Positions 1-8,432 of a stretch of DNA of 57,644 nucleotides are shown here, in pieces. Location of the stretch: the NCBI GenBank assembly GCA_003153125.1, contig PLWW01000011.1:20414-78057 (forward strand). Reading direction: 5' to 3'. The stretch is from Candidatus Dormiibacterota bacterium (lineage in GTDB: Bacteria; Chloroflexota; Dormibacteria; Aeolococcales; Aeolococcaceae). Position 1 is the first letter of the stretch. Each line of letters opens with the position of its first letter. Under the pieces are notes generated by a model that was not told the DNA's origin, made no database searches, and saw nothing but the letters and a program-made list of their open reading frames with translations. Both the position numbers and the translations under genes were made by a program.

Positions 1-124
1 AAAAGGGGCGCGGGCGTCGCTCAGCGGAGGGACCTCCGACAACACCCACGCGCCCCCCGGCGCGGATGGTACGCGTCTAAAGCGCAGTACTGGCCAGCAG
101 CCCCGCAGCGTGCGACGATGCGGA

Positions 125-328
125 ATGAGCAGTGATCGGTCAGGATCAGCTCGCGACCTTGTGGTGTGCGTGGCCTGTGGCCGTCAGCTCCAGCCGGAGA
201 TGTACACGCGCTCGGCCCACGGCCGCAAGGGTCACCATCGCTACCCGCAGCTCAAGTGCGCCGCGTGTGGCCAGCGGTACGAATGGCGGGCGTCGATCGG
301 TTGGGTGGCTTTCGATTCCGACTCCTAG
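125..328 (+). CDS. Small zinc-ribbon-like protein
   Basis: This 67-residue protein has two CxxC knuckles about 29 residues apart (VVCVACG near the start and LKCAACG in the second half), the arrangement of a one-zinc ribbon. The segment between them is basic and rich in His and Arg. No enzyme domain is visible. I chose the ATG preceded by GCGGA; an in-frame GTG lies 15 bases upstream. It sits just before an integrase remnant and may belong to the same former mobile element (inference). The function is unknown; nucleic-acid or protein binding is the usual role of such ribbons. Confidence 0.5.
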   Translation: MSSDRSGSARDLVVCVACGRQLQPEMYTRSAHGRKGHHRYPQLKCAACGQRYEWRASIGWVAFDSDS

Positions 329-391
329 CGCCGCCTCTGGCTTGAGCCGCCACAGGACGGACAACCCTTTCACCGCTTTCGACGATGAGGG

Positions 392-1016
392 ATGAGCACT
401 ATTGCGCCGACTCCCTGGAACGAAGCAGTCGTATACGCCGCGTGCGGTACCGGTCTTCTGCCGCTGACCTACGCCCGTCCGGAGGACGATGACCTAAGAG
501 AAGGGCGACGACCCCATCTGCAGGACATCGACCTCGTCGCTCGCCGCCTCGCCGTAACCGGCACCTCGGTTCGGCTCAGCAGACGCACTCGCGAACTGCT
601 CGGCGTCGCCAGCGCTGAGCCGCTGCGCGGCGATCCGAAGACAGCGCGCAGTCGACGAGTCGTCGAGCTGGGGTCGCTCGCGGTCGAGGCATTGCGGGAG
701 CATCGCCGCGACACCGCGGTCATCTCCCTCGAGGGCCGCGTCTTCACCCGTCCGGTTGGGCGAACGCTGGCCGTGCAGACCGTGTACGACAGTTGGCGTC
801 GGCTGCTCCAGCGCTGGGGTCCCCATCGTTCGACCCCATGACGCACGGCATACCACGGCAACGCTGCTGCTCGGCCAGGGCGTGTACCCGGAGCTGGTCT
901 CCGAGATGCTCGGCCACGCCACGGTGGCGATCACTCTCGACCTGTATAGCCACGCCACCCCTGCCACGCACCGCGAGGCGGCACGCGTCCTCGACACGCT
1001 TCCCCGGCCTCAGTAA
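392..1016 (+). pseudogene. Tyrosine recombinase (phage-type integrase) remnant, truncated and frameshifted
   Basis: The catalytic domain of a tyrosine integrase is recognisable in two frames. The first frame (392 to about 815) holds the PKTARSRRVVEL strand region containing the first catalytic Arg/Lys pocket. The second frame (about 820-1016) holds RPHDARHTTATLLL, then LGHATVAITLDLYSHAT, giving the His-x-x-Arg, late His and Tyr nucleophile. The frames differ by one base around 815-825, and the N-terminal arm-binding and core-binding domains are missing (intact enzymes are about 350-400 residues). The gene cannot make a full enzyme as written. It points at the 3' end of a tRNA-Leu 65 bases away, the usual position of an integrase next to its attachment site. 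Confidence 0.85.
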
Positions 1017-1081
1017 AAGCTGGCGGGGGTCAACCTGGGGGTCAAAACCCCAGCCAAAGGCTTACGCCATATACGGAGCCC

Positions 1082-1168
1082 TGGTGCCCAGGAAGGGACT
1101 CGAACCCTTACAACCTTGCGGTCACCAGCCCCTCAAGCTGGCGTGTCTACCAATTCCACCACCTGGGC
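1082..1168 (-). tRNA. tRNA-Leu (anticodon GAG), CCA encoded
   Basis: The minus strand reads as a class II tRNA of 87 bases. The acceptor stem pairs GCCCAGG with CCTGGGC and is followed by A and an encoded CCA (1082-1084). The D arm contains AATTGGTAGAC, the anticodon stem is CCAGC/GCTGG with loop TTGAGGG, giving anticodon GAG for leucine CTC codons. A long variable arm and a TTCGAGTCC T-loop follow. The 3' end faces the integrase remnant, so the tRNA was probably the integration target. Confidence 0.95.
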
Positions 1169-1225
1169 ACGTGGCCGGCGGATTTTACTTGACGCGCCAC
1201 CGCCCGAAGGCCCCCTGGGGCTGCC

Positions 1226-1254
1226 TTGTGCGATCTAGGGCCACTACTTACTAT
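1226..1254 (+). promoter_or_regulatory. Candidate promoter of the hopanoid operon
   Basis: TTGTGC (1226-1231) and TACTAT (1249-1254) are separated by 17 bases and lie 40 bases upstream of the first gene of the hopanoid operon. The matches to the sigma-70-type consensus are 3/6 and 4/6, so this is a weak prediction made from spacing and position only. Confidence 0.35.
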
Positions 1255-1293
1255 GGATGAATCATTATCTGTCGGTATGGAGTGGGGCCACGA

Positions 1294-2358
1294 ATGGCAG
1301 TAGCCGCCCGCGACGTCGAGACAGCGCCTGAGAACGTGTCGTCGGGCCGGCGCTCCGTTCCGCCGGCCCTCCAAAGGATGATGCCCCACCTCGGCGAGGC
1401 GCTCCGCTCAACCGCCCCGCACCGCAGCACGCGCCTCGGCGCGATGTCCTCGTACCACCTCGGCTGGACCGACGAGCAGGGCCGGCCCCGCGACGACGGG
1501 GGCGGCAAATATCTGCGCGGCTGCCTGGCGCTCTGGGCCGCCGACCGCTCCGGGGGAACGGTCCGCGACGCCGCAACCGTGGCCGCCGCCGTTGAATGGA
1601 TCCACAACTTCACGCTCGTCCACGACGACATCCAGGACGGCGACCACGAGCGTCGCCACCGTCCCACGGTGTGGGTCGTGTGGGGCAGCGCCCAGGCGAT
1701 CAACGCCGGCGACGGGATGCACGCCGCCGCCCAGCGCGCCGTTCTCTCCGGGCGCGGCCGCCCGTCCGTCCGGCTGCGGGCTGCGGCGGCGCTCAACCGC
1801 GGTGTCCTCGCCGTGATCGAAGGCCAATGCCTCGACCTCGACCTCGAGGGGCGGATCGACACGCCGGCGTCCACATACCTCCGCCTGGCCCGCGCCAAGA
1901 CGGGCGCCCTGATCGGGGCGGCCATGGAGGCCGGGTCGATCATGGGCGGTGCCGGCGCCAGGCAGGCCGCGATGCTCCGCCGTGCCGGCGTGGAACTGGG
2001 CGTCGCCTTCCAGGTCCGCGACGACTGGCTGGGGACGTGGGGCGACAGCGATGTCACCGGCAAGGGCTCTGGAGGCGACATCCAGCGCCGCAAGATCACC
2101 TACCCCGTGGTGGTCGCCCAGGCGCGTCTCCGCGGCGCCGCCCGCCGCGAGCTCCGCCGCCTCTACCGCTCCCCGGGCGGCCAGGAGGACGTGATCCTCG
2201 AGCTCCTCGATGAGGCCGGCGCCCGGGAAGCTGTCAACGAGGAGCTCGCCTTTCGGCGCGGCTCGGCGCTCCGGCTGGCCGGTCTCTGCGGGCTCCCCGG
2301 CGGTGCCGTCGACGACTTCCAGTCGATCGTCGATTTCGTCGTCGAGCGGGCCGCCTGA
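1294..2358 (+). CDS. Polyprenyl (farnesyl/geranylgeranyl) diphosphate synthase
   Basis: A 354-residue trans-isoprenyl diphosphate synthase, the usual family length. The first Asp-rich motif is DDIQDGD (from residue 111), followed by the conserved R-R pair (ERRHRP). The second motif is QVRDDWLGTWGD with the downstream GKGSGGDIQRRK lysine/arginine segment. These residues bind the Mg-complexed allylic substrate and IPP. It probably makes the C15 diphosphate used by the squalene synthase encoded two genes downstream (inference from operon order). ATG at 1294 is preferred because GGAG lies 11 bases before it; an in-frame GTG is at 1282. It is the first gene of a tightly coupled hopanoid operon. 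Confidence 0.92.
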   Translation: MAVAARDVETAPENVSSGRRSVPPALQRMMPHLGEALRSTAPHRSTRLGAMSSYHLGWTDEQGRPRDDGGGKYLRGCLALWAADRSGGTVRDAATVAAAVEWIHNFTLVHDDIQDGDHERRHRPTVWVVWGSAQAINAGDGMHAAAQRAVLSGRGRPSVRLRAAAALNRGVLAVIEGQCLDLDLEGRIDTPASTYLRLARAKTGALIGAAMEAGSIMGGAGARQAAMLRRAGVELGVAFQVRDDWLGTWGDSDVTGKGSGGDIQRRKITYPVVVAQARLRGAARRELRRLYRSPGGQEDVILELLDEAGAREAVNEELAFRRGSALRLAGLCGLPGGAVDDFQSIVDFVVERAA

Positions 2359-2359
2359 C

Positions 2360-3526
2360 GTGGCCCAGACCAGCCCGACCCCGAACAGCAATGGGGCGCT
2401 CACCTCGACCCGCAAGGCGGACCACCTGCGCATCAATCTCGAGGAGGACGTCTCTGCCAAGGGCGTCGGCGCCGGCTTCGACACCTACCGTTTCATGCAC
2501 TGCGCGCTCCCCGAGATCGACCTTTCCGACGTCAGCACGGCGACGACCGTGCTCGGCTGGGACCTCTCCTCTCCGCTCTTCATCTCCTGCATGACGGGAG
2601 GGACGGAATCAGCCCACCGCATCAACTGCGTGCTCGCCGAGACGGCGGCCGAACTTGGCATCGCCATCGGCCTCGGCTCGGCGCGCGTCCTCCTCGAGCG
2701 GCCCGAGGCGCTCTCCAGCTTTGCGATCCGGGACATCGCGCGCGGCGTGCCGCTGTTCGCCAACCTCGGCGCCGTCCAGCTCAACCTCGGCGTCACCGCC
2801 GATGACTGTGCGCGCCTCGTGGACGTGCTCGGAGCCGACGCTCTGGTCCTCCACCTCAACGCACTCCAGGAGGCTCTTCAGCCGGAGGGCGACACCCGCT
2901 TCAGCGGCCTCCTCGAGCGCATCGAGATGGTGGCGGGGGTGCTGCCGGTACCCGTCGTGGTCAAGGAGGTGGGCTGGGGCATCTCCGCAGAACTGGTCGG
3001 CGCGCTGCTCCAGGCAGGCGTCGCCGCCGTTGACGTCGCCGGCGCGGGCGGCACCTCGTGGAGCGAGGTCGAGCGCCACCGCCTCGGTGGCCGGGCGGCG
3101 CGCACGGCCGAAGCCTTCGCGGGGTGGGGAATCCCAACGGCGGTGGCGCTGACCCAGGCACGCGCCGCGGCCCCCGACGCGGTCATCTTTGCCAGCGGCG
3201 GCGTGCGCAGCGGGCTCGACGTCGCCATCGCCGCGGCCCTCGGTGCCGACCTCGTCGGTGTGGCCGGACCGTTTCTGCGCGCGGCCGCCGGCGGCACCGA
3301 CGAGTGTGTCGACCTCGGCCGTGAGTGGGTGGACGTGCTCCGCATCGCGATGTTCTGCACGGGCTCGCGCGACCTGGCATCGCTCCGGGCGTGTGGGCGC
3401 CTCGTCCGCGACGACGGGGCGCCGATGCCCGCGGGCTACGACGGCGTCACTCTTGTCACCAGCCTGATCGAGACAATCTCCGATCTCCGCGGCACCCAGG
3501 TCACACGCAGCGCACCGCACAGATGA
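2360..3526 (+). CDS. fni: Type 2 isopentenyl-diphosphate delta-isomerase (FMN-dependent)
   Basis: A 388-residue TIM-barrel flavoprotein that interconverts IPP and DMAPP. Visible family features are the TRKADHLRINL N-terminal segment, PLFISCMTGGT, the GIAIGLGSARVLLE strand, LFANLGAVQL, the LHLNALQE substrate region, VVVKEVGWG, VDVAGAGGTSW and the phosphate/FMN-binding FASGGVRSGLDVA. It is slightly longer than the usual 330-350 residues. The GTG start at 2360 comes one base after the upstream stop codon, and the stop overlaps the next start (ATGA at 3523-3526), so translation is coupled through the operon. It supplies the allylic starter for the upstream prenyl transferase. Confidence 0.93.
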   Translation: MAQTSPTPNSNGALTSTRKADHLRINLEEDVSAKGVGAGFDTYRFMHCALPEIDLSDVSTATTVLGWDLSSPLFISCMTGGTESAHRINCVLAETAAELGIAIGLGSARVLLERPEALSSFAIRDIARGVPLFANLGAVQLNLGVTADDCARLVDVLGADALVLHLNALQEALQPEGDTRFSGLLERIEMVAGVLPVPVVVKEVGWGISAELVGALLQAGVAAVDVAGAGGTSWSEVERHRLGGRAARTAEAFAGWGIPTAVALTQARAAAPDAVIFASGGVRSGLDVAIAAALGADLVGVAGPFLRAAAGGTDECVDLGREWVDVLRIAMFCTGSRDLASLRACGRLVRDDGAPMPAGYDGVTLVTSLIETISDLRGTQVTRSAPHR

Positions 3527-5250
3527 GCGTCCTGGCTCCCGCCCCGCCGCCGGCCGAGCTGGCTCATGCGGATGCCTTCTGCCGGCGGCTGGCCCGCACC
3601 CACTACGAGAACTTCGCAGTCGCCTCTGCGGTGCTGCCCGCCGAACTTCGCGTCCACCTGGCCCGCATCTACGCCTTCTGCCGTGTGACCGACGACCTCG
3701 GTGACGAGAGCCGCGACGACGCTCGCCTGATCGCCTGGCGGGACGAGGTGGTCGCGATGCTCGGCGGTGGCTCCGCGCCGACCCACCCGGTGCTCCTCGC
3801 CCTCCGCGAGACGGTCACCGAGTGCGCGGTCCCGGCGCAGCCGTTCCTTGACCTCATCGACGCCAACCGCCAGGACCAGCGGGTCGCCTCCTATGCCACC
3901 TGGGCGCACCTCGATGCGTACTGCGCGCTCTCCGCAGCACCGGTGGGGCGGATGGTCCTGGCGGTGTTCGGCATCCGCGACGTCCGGGCCGAAGGGCTCT
4001 CCGACTCCGTCTGCGTGGGACTGCAGCTGGCCAACTTCGCCCAGGACGTTGCGGTCGACACCCGCCTGGGGAGGCGATACCTGCCCGCCGATGAGGTCGA
4101 GGCACTCGGCCTTCATGGCGCCGTCGAGGCGCTCTGCGACCGCGCCCAGTCGATGCTGGACGCCGGCCACGAACTGGAGGCCATGACCGGCGGCCGGTTG
4201 CGCGCCCAGCTGGCCATGTACCGCCTCGGGGGTACCGCCATCATCGACGCCATCCGGCGGGCGTCGTATCGGACGGACACCGTGCGGCCACAGGTGAGCT
4301 CCGCAGTGAAGATGCGCCTCGCCGCCGCAGCGGTCACCCTGCTGATCAGCGACCACCACGGCCCTCACGGCATCGTCGAGGCGGAGCACGTCTGCCGGCG
4401 CCTGGCACGGCACAACGCCGCCAACTTCTACTGGGGGTTCATCGCGCTGGCTCGTCCCCAGCGTGTCGCCATCTACGCGCTCTACGACTTTGCCCGCCAG
4501 GTGGACGATGCGGTCGACTCGCCGGCGGACGGCGACCCTCGCGAGGCCCTCGCTCGGGCCCGCCTGCGCCTCCGCCGCGCCCTCGCCGGCGAGCCCGACG
4601 ACGAGGTCACCGCCGTGCTCGCGAGGGCCGTCGCGGCGTACCGCATCCCGGTGGAAGAGCTCGACGGTCTCATCGACGGGGTGGAGCGCGACCTCACCAC
4701 ACAGCGCTACGCGACGTGGGCGGAGCTGGCCGGCTACTGCCACCTGGTGGCCTCAACGGTGGGCAGGATGTGCGTGCGCATCTTCGGCTTCGACGACGAG
4801 ATCGCCCTGCGGCACGCCGACGACCTCGGCCTGGCCATGCAGCTCACCAACATCCTCCGCGACGTCCGCGGCGACCTCGAGCTGGGCCGCGTCTACCTGC
4901 CCGCCGACGAGCTGGCGGCATTCGGCATCAGCGACCGCGACCTCGGCGCCGGCCGCGCCGCGCCGCGATGGAACGACTTCGTCGCCTTCGAGGCGGCGCG
5001 GGCCCGGAGCCTCTTCGCATCCGGCCTGCGCGTCGGGCGGTACATCCCACCGCGCGCCGGGATCTGCGTGCGCACCATGGCCGGCCTCTACGAGCGCATC
5101 CTCACCGAGATCGAGGAGCAGCCCGAGCTGCCGCTGCGCGGCCGCCTGTCGCTGAGCCCATCGAACAAGGCGGGAGTGCTGCTGCGAGCGAGCATCCCTC
5201 GCGGCGGACGCGCGCACCCGAACGGCTCCGGCCGCGGGGGCATGAACTGA
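3523..5250 (+). CDS. hpnC/hpnD: Fused HpnC-HpnD squalene synthase (presqualene diphosphate synthase plus hydroxysqualene synthase)
   Basis: A 575-residue protein made of two complete head-to-head prenyl transferase domains. The N half (about 13-275) resembles HpnC, with DDLGDE at 57-62 and QLANFAQDVAVD at 168-179 followed by GRRYLP. The C half (about 285-560) resembles HpnD, with VDDAVD at 327-332 and QLTNILRDVRGD at 440-451 followed by GRVYLP. In the known three-enzyme route HpnD condenses two farnesyl diphosphates to presqualene diphosphate, HpnC converts this to hydroxysqualene and HpnE reduces it to squalene; HpnC and HpnD are normally separate proteins. Both halves keep both Asp-rich motifs, so both are probably active. 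The start overlaps the isomerase stop (ATGA), and the stop overlaps the HpnE start (TGATG). Confidence 0.9.
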   Translation: MSVLAPAPPPAELAHADAFCRRLARTHYENFAVASAVLPAELRVHLARIYAFCRVTDDLGDESRDDARLIAWRDEVVAMLGGGSAPTHPVLLALRETVTECAVPAQPFLDLIDANRQDQRVASYATWAHLDAYCALSAAPVGRMVLAVFGIRDVRAEGLSDSVCVGLQLANFAQDVAVDTRLGRRYLPADEVEALGLHGAVEALCDRAQSMLDAGHELEAMTGGRLRAQLAMYRLGGTAIIDAIRRASYRTDTVRPQVSSAVKMRLAAAAVTLLISDHHGPHGIVEAEHVCRRLARHNAANFYWGFIALARPQRVAIYALYDFARQVDDAVDSPADGDPREALARARLRLRRALAGEPDDEVTAVLARAVAAYRIPVEELDGLIDGVERDLTTQRYATWAELAGYCHLVASTVGRMCVRIFGFDDEIALRHADDLGLAMQLTNILRDVRGDLELGRVYLPADELAAFGISDRDLGAGRAAPRWNDFVAFEAARARSLFASGLRVGRYIPPRAGICVRTMAGLYERILTEIEEQPELPLRGRLSLSPSNKAGVLLRASIPRGGRAHPNGSGRGGMN

Positions 5251-6548
5251 TGCGCGTGGTTATCGTCGGCGGCGGACTGGCCGGGCTCGCCGCGACGTGC
5301 CGGCTCGCCGACCAGGGGCACGAGGTCACCCTGGTGGAGCGCGGCCGCCTTCTCGGTGGCAAGGCGACCTCCTTCACCGTCGAGGGCGTGGAGGTGGACA
5401 ACGGCCAGCACGTACACCTCGACTGCTGCACCGACTACCTCGACTTCGTCGACGCGCTGGGAATGAGCGACCAGCTCTGGACCCAGCCCCGCTTCCAGGT
5501 CACCGTGCTGCGCCGCCACGCGCCGTCCAGCCGGCTGCGCGCCACGCGTGGGCTCCCGGCCTCGCTCAGTCTGCTGCCGTCCTTCGCCCTGTACGCGCCG
5601 CTGGGCACTGCCGCGAAGGTGCAGGTGGCGCGCGGGTTGCGGGCCGCCTCGCGCGCGTCCGAACCCGGCGAGACATTCGGGAGCTGGCTGCGGCGCCACG
5701 GTCAGGGGCACGCTGCCATCGCCGGCTTCTGGGAGATCTTTGTCGTCCCCGCGCTGAATGCCGGCCTCGACGAGGTGGACGCGGCGGCCGCGCTGTTCGT
5801 GGTCCGCACCGCCCTCGCAGGCGACCCCGACGCCGCCCGGATCGGTTGGTCGCGCGTGCCGCTGGCGCGGATCGCGGAGGCCGCCGGGCGCCGCGCGCAC
5901 ACCGTCCGCATACGCACCAGCGTCGTGTCGCTGGTCGACGACGGCGTCAGCGTCGCCGGCGTGCGCTGCGCCGACGGCGAGACGATCTCAGCCGACGCCG
6001 TGGTGCTCGCTGTGCCTCCCGCGCGCCTCGCGACCATCCTCGGCGACGCTGCCGCGTACGGATTGACAGGGCTTGACGCTTTCCGCACCCGCGCCATCGT
6101 TGACGTGCACCTCTGGTTCGACGCGCCCTGCGGACCGCAGGAATTCGCGGCCGTGATCGGGTCGCCCGTGCAATGGGTGTTCCAGAAGCAGCCGGGCTAC
6201 CTCTGCTGCAGCCTGAGCGCCGCGGACGGCCTTGTGGGCCGGCCGGAATCCGAGCTGGTCAGCCTGTGCCACGCGGAGCTCGCCGCCGTCTGGCCGGAGG
6301 TCGCATCGGCGCGCCTGCTCCGCGGTGCCGCGACGCGCGACCCCGAGGCAACGTTCATCCCCGCGCCGGGGCTCCGCCGGCCCGGCCCGGCGACCTCCCG
6401 CCCCAACCTGGTCGTCGCCGGCGCGTGGACCGCGACCGGCTGGCCGGCCACCATGGAATCGGCGGTCAGGAGCGGCCGCGCCGCGGCCCGCACCGTGGCG
6501 GCGAGCGCCCGTGCTGCCGCTCCCCGCCTCGAGGCCGTCCATGGCTGA
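5250..6548 (+). CDS. hpnE: Hydroxysqualene reductase / squalene-associated FAD-dependent desaturase HpnE
   Basis: A 432-residue amine-oxidase-fold flavoprotein. The N terminus has the dinucleotide motif VIVGGGLAGLAA, the acidic ribose-binding residue in LVERGRLLGGKA, and the VDNGQHVHL segment typical of HpnE and carotene desaturases. The C terminus has VVAGAWTATGWPATMESAVRSGRAAA, here broken by no gaps, which closes the FAD site. In the HpnCDE route it reduces hydroxysqualene to squalene. ATG at 5250 shares a base with the previous stop, and the reading frame runs 8 bases into the cyclase gene, so it is co-translated with its neighbours. Confidence 0.93.
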   Translation: MRVVIVGGGLAGLAATCRLADQGHEVTLVERGRLLGGKATSFTVEGVEVDNGQHVHLDCCTDYLDFVDALGMSDQLWTQPRFQVTVLRRHAPSSRLRATRGLPASLSLLPSFALYAPLGTAAKVQVARGLRAASRASEPGETFGSWLRRHGQGHAAIAGFWEIFVVPALNAGLDEVDAAAALFVVRTALAGDPDAARIGWSRVPLARIAEAAGRRAHTVRIRTSVVSLVDDGVSVAGVRCADGETISADAVVLAVPPARLATILGDAAAYGLTGLDAFRTRAIVDVHLWFDAPCGPQEFAAVIGSPVQWVFQKQPGYLCCSLSAADGLVGRPESELVSLCHAELAAVWPEVASARLLRGAATRDPEATFIPAPGLRRPGPATSRPNLVVAGAWTATGWPATMESAVRSGRAAARTVAASARAAAPRLEAVHG

Positions 6549-8424
6549 CACGCTGCTCCGCCGCCCCGAGACGGCCGCCCCCTCCGGCGCGAGCAGAGCT
6601 GTGCGCGCGGCGACCGATCACCTCCTCGACCGCCAGGACCCGATGGGCTGGTGGGCGGGCGAGCTCGAGACCAACGTGACCATGACCGCGGAACATGTCC
6701 TGCTCCTCGCCTTCCTCGGGCTCCCCCACCACGACATCCGCGAGTCGGCCATCCGCCACCTCCTCGGCGCCCAACGCGATGACGGCTCCTGGGGCCTCTA
6801 CCACGACGCCCCCGCCGACGTCAGCACGACGATCGAGGCATATGTCGCGCTGCGCGCGCTCGGCGTCGATGCCATGCGGCCCGAATTGCGCAGCGCTCTC
6901 CGCGTCATCCTCGAGCAGGGCGGCGTGGCCCACGCGCGCGTCTTCACCAAGATCTGGCTGGCGCTCTTCGGCGCCTACCCCTGGGAGGGTGTGCCGAGCA
7001 TGCCCCCGGAGCTGGTCTGGCTGCCGCCACGCGTGCCGCTCAACCTCTACGACTTCGCGTGCTGGGCGCGCGGCACCGTCGCCCCGCTGCTCATCGTCAT
7101 CTCACGACGGCCGTGCCGCCCCCTCCCCTTCTCGCTCGACGAGCTGGTGGCGCCCGGCACCGAGTGGCGGCTGCGCCGCGTCGAGGCCACGGGGTTCTTC
7201 GCGTGGGCCGACCGCGTCCAGAAGGTCTACGACCGCCTTAGCGTGCAGCCGGGCCGTGACCGGGCACGGGGCCGCCTCGTGGAGTGGATCCGGGAGCGCC
7301 AGGAGGAGGACGGCGGTTGGGGCGGTATCCAGCCGCCATGGGTCTACTCGCTGATCGCCCTCCACCTCGAGGGCATGCCGCTGGATCACCCGGTGATGCG
7401 GCGTGGCCTCGAGGGGCTGCGTCGCTTCTCGCTGGACGACGATGGCGGCTGGCGCCTCCAGGCCTGCATCTCGCCGGTCTGGGACACGGCCCTGGCCCTC
7501 CTCGCGCTGCGCCGCGCCGGGCTGCCCGCCGACGCCGAGCCGGTGCGCCGGGCGGCGGACTGGCTGGTGAGTGAGCAGATCCTTGGCGGTGGCGACTGGC
7601 AGGTGCGCTGCCCGCCGGGAACCGAGGGTGGCGGCTGGGCCTTCGAGTTCGACAACGACATCTACCCCGACGTCGACGACACCACCATCGTGGTGCTGGC
7701 CCTGCTCGCCGCCGAGTCCACCCCGGCGGTGCAAGACGCCATCGAACGGGCGCGGCGCTGGGTGACGGCGATGCGCTCCAGCAACGGCGCCTGGGCCGCC
7801 TTCGACCGCGACAACGTGCGCAAGATCGTCTACCGCCTGCCCTTCGCCGATTTCGGCGCCATGCTCGACCCCCCGACCGAGGACGTCACCGCCCACGCCA
7901 TCGAGATGCTGGCCGCCCTCGGCGAGCCCGTCGACGGCGTGACTCTGGCGCCGGCCGTCGCCTACCTTCGCGCTGCACAGCAGCCTCAGGGCTCGTGGTT
8001 CGGCCGCTGGGGCGTCAACCACATCTACGGCACGTGGTGTGCCGTCAGTGCGCTGGCACCGCTCGGCGTTGCCGATGAAGGGGTGGCCCGAGCTGTGGCG
8101 TGGACGCGGCGTGTCCAGAACCGCGACGGCGGCTGGGGTGAGACCTGCGCCTCCTACCGCGACGACTCCTTCGCCGGCGTGGGCGACAGCACCGCGTCGC
8201 AGACGGCCTGGGCGATGCTGACCCTGCAGGCGGCCGGCCATGGGGCCGACGCGTCGTGCGTCGCCGGCGCGCGCCACCTCGTCGACAGCCAGCGGGGGGG
8301 CACGTGGGATGAACCGCAGCACACCGGCACCGGGTTCCCCGGCGACTTCTACATCAATTACCACCTCTATCGACACGTCTTTCCGCTGTTGGCGCTGGCT
8401 TCACATGCCGGCCAAGAAGGTTAG
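6541..8424 (+). CDS. shc: Squalene-hopene cyclase
   Basis: A 627-residue class II triterpene cyclase of normal length (family about 620-660). The proton-donating DXDD motif is DVDD at residues 377-380, just after FEFDNDIYP. QW repeats are visible as QRDDGSWG (78-85), QEEDGGWGG (254-262), QGSWFGRWG and QNRDGGWGE. The C terminus GTGFPGDFYINYHLYRH is the conserved end of bacterial cyclases. It is a monotopic membrane enzyme that folds squalene into hopene or diplopterol. Its start lies inside the end of hpnE (8-base overlap). Confidence 0.96.
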   Translation: MADTLLRRPETAAPSGASRAVRAATDHLLDRQDPMGWWAGELETNVTMTAEHVLLLAFLGLPHHDIRESAIRHLLGAQRDDGSWGLYHDAPADVSTTIEAYVALRALGVDAMRPELRSALRVILEQGGVAHARVFTKIWLALFGAYPWEGVPSMPPELVWLPPRVPLNLYDFACWARGTVAPLLIVISRRPCRPLPFSLDELVAPGTEWRLRRVEATGFFAWADRVQKVYDRLSVQPGRDRARGRLVEWIRERQEEDGGWGGIQPPWVYSLIALHLEGMPLDHPVMRRGLEGLRRFSLDDDGGWRLQACISPVWDTALALLALRRAGLPADAEPVRRAADWLVSEQILGGGDWQVRCPPGTEGGGWAFEFDNDIYPDVDDTTIVVLALLAAESTPAVQDAIERARRWVTAMRSSNGAWAAFDRDNVRKIVYRLPFADFGAMLDPPTEDVTAHAIEMLAALGEPVDGVTLAPAVAYLRAAQQPQGSWFGRWGVNHIYGTWCAVSALAPLGVADEGVARAVAWTRRVQNRDGGWGETCASYRDDSFAGVGDSTASQTAWAMLTLQAAGHGADASCVAGARHLVDSQRGGTWDEPQHTGTGFPGDFYINYHLYRHVFPLLALASHAGQEG

Positions 8425-8432
8425 GAGCAACC

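Noticed and set aside
1035..1053. Hairpin CTGGGG / CCCCAG just after the integrase relic as a terminator
   Set aside because: The 6-base stem has no T run after it and the loop is only 7 bases; it may be part of the old attachment region.
1408..2484. Long minus-strand open frames across the hopanoid operon
   Set aside because: They lie opposite clear enzymes, lack domains and reflect the high G+C codon pattern.
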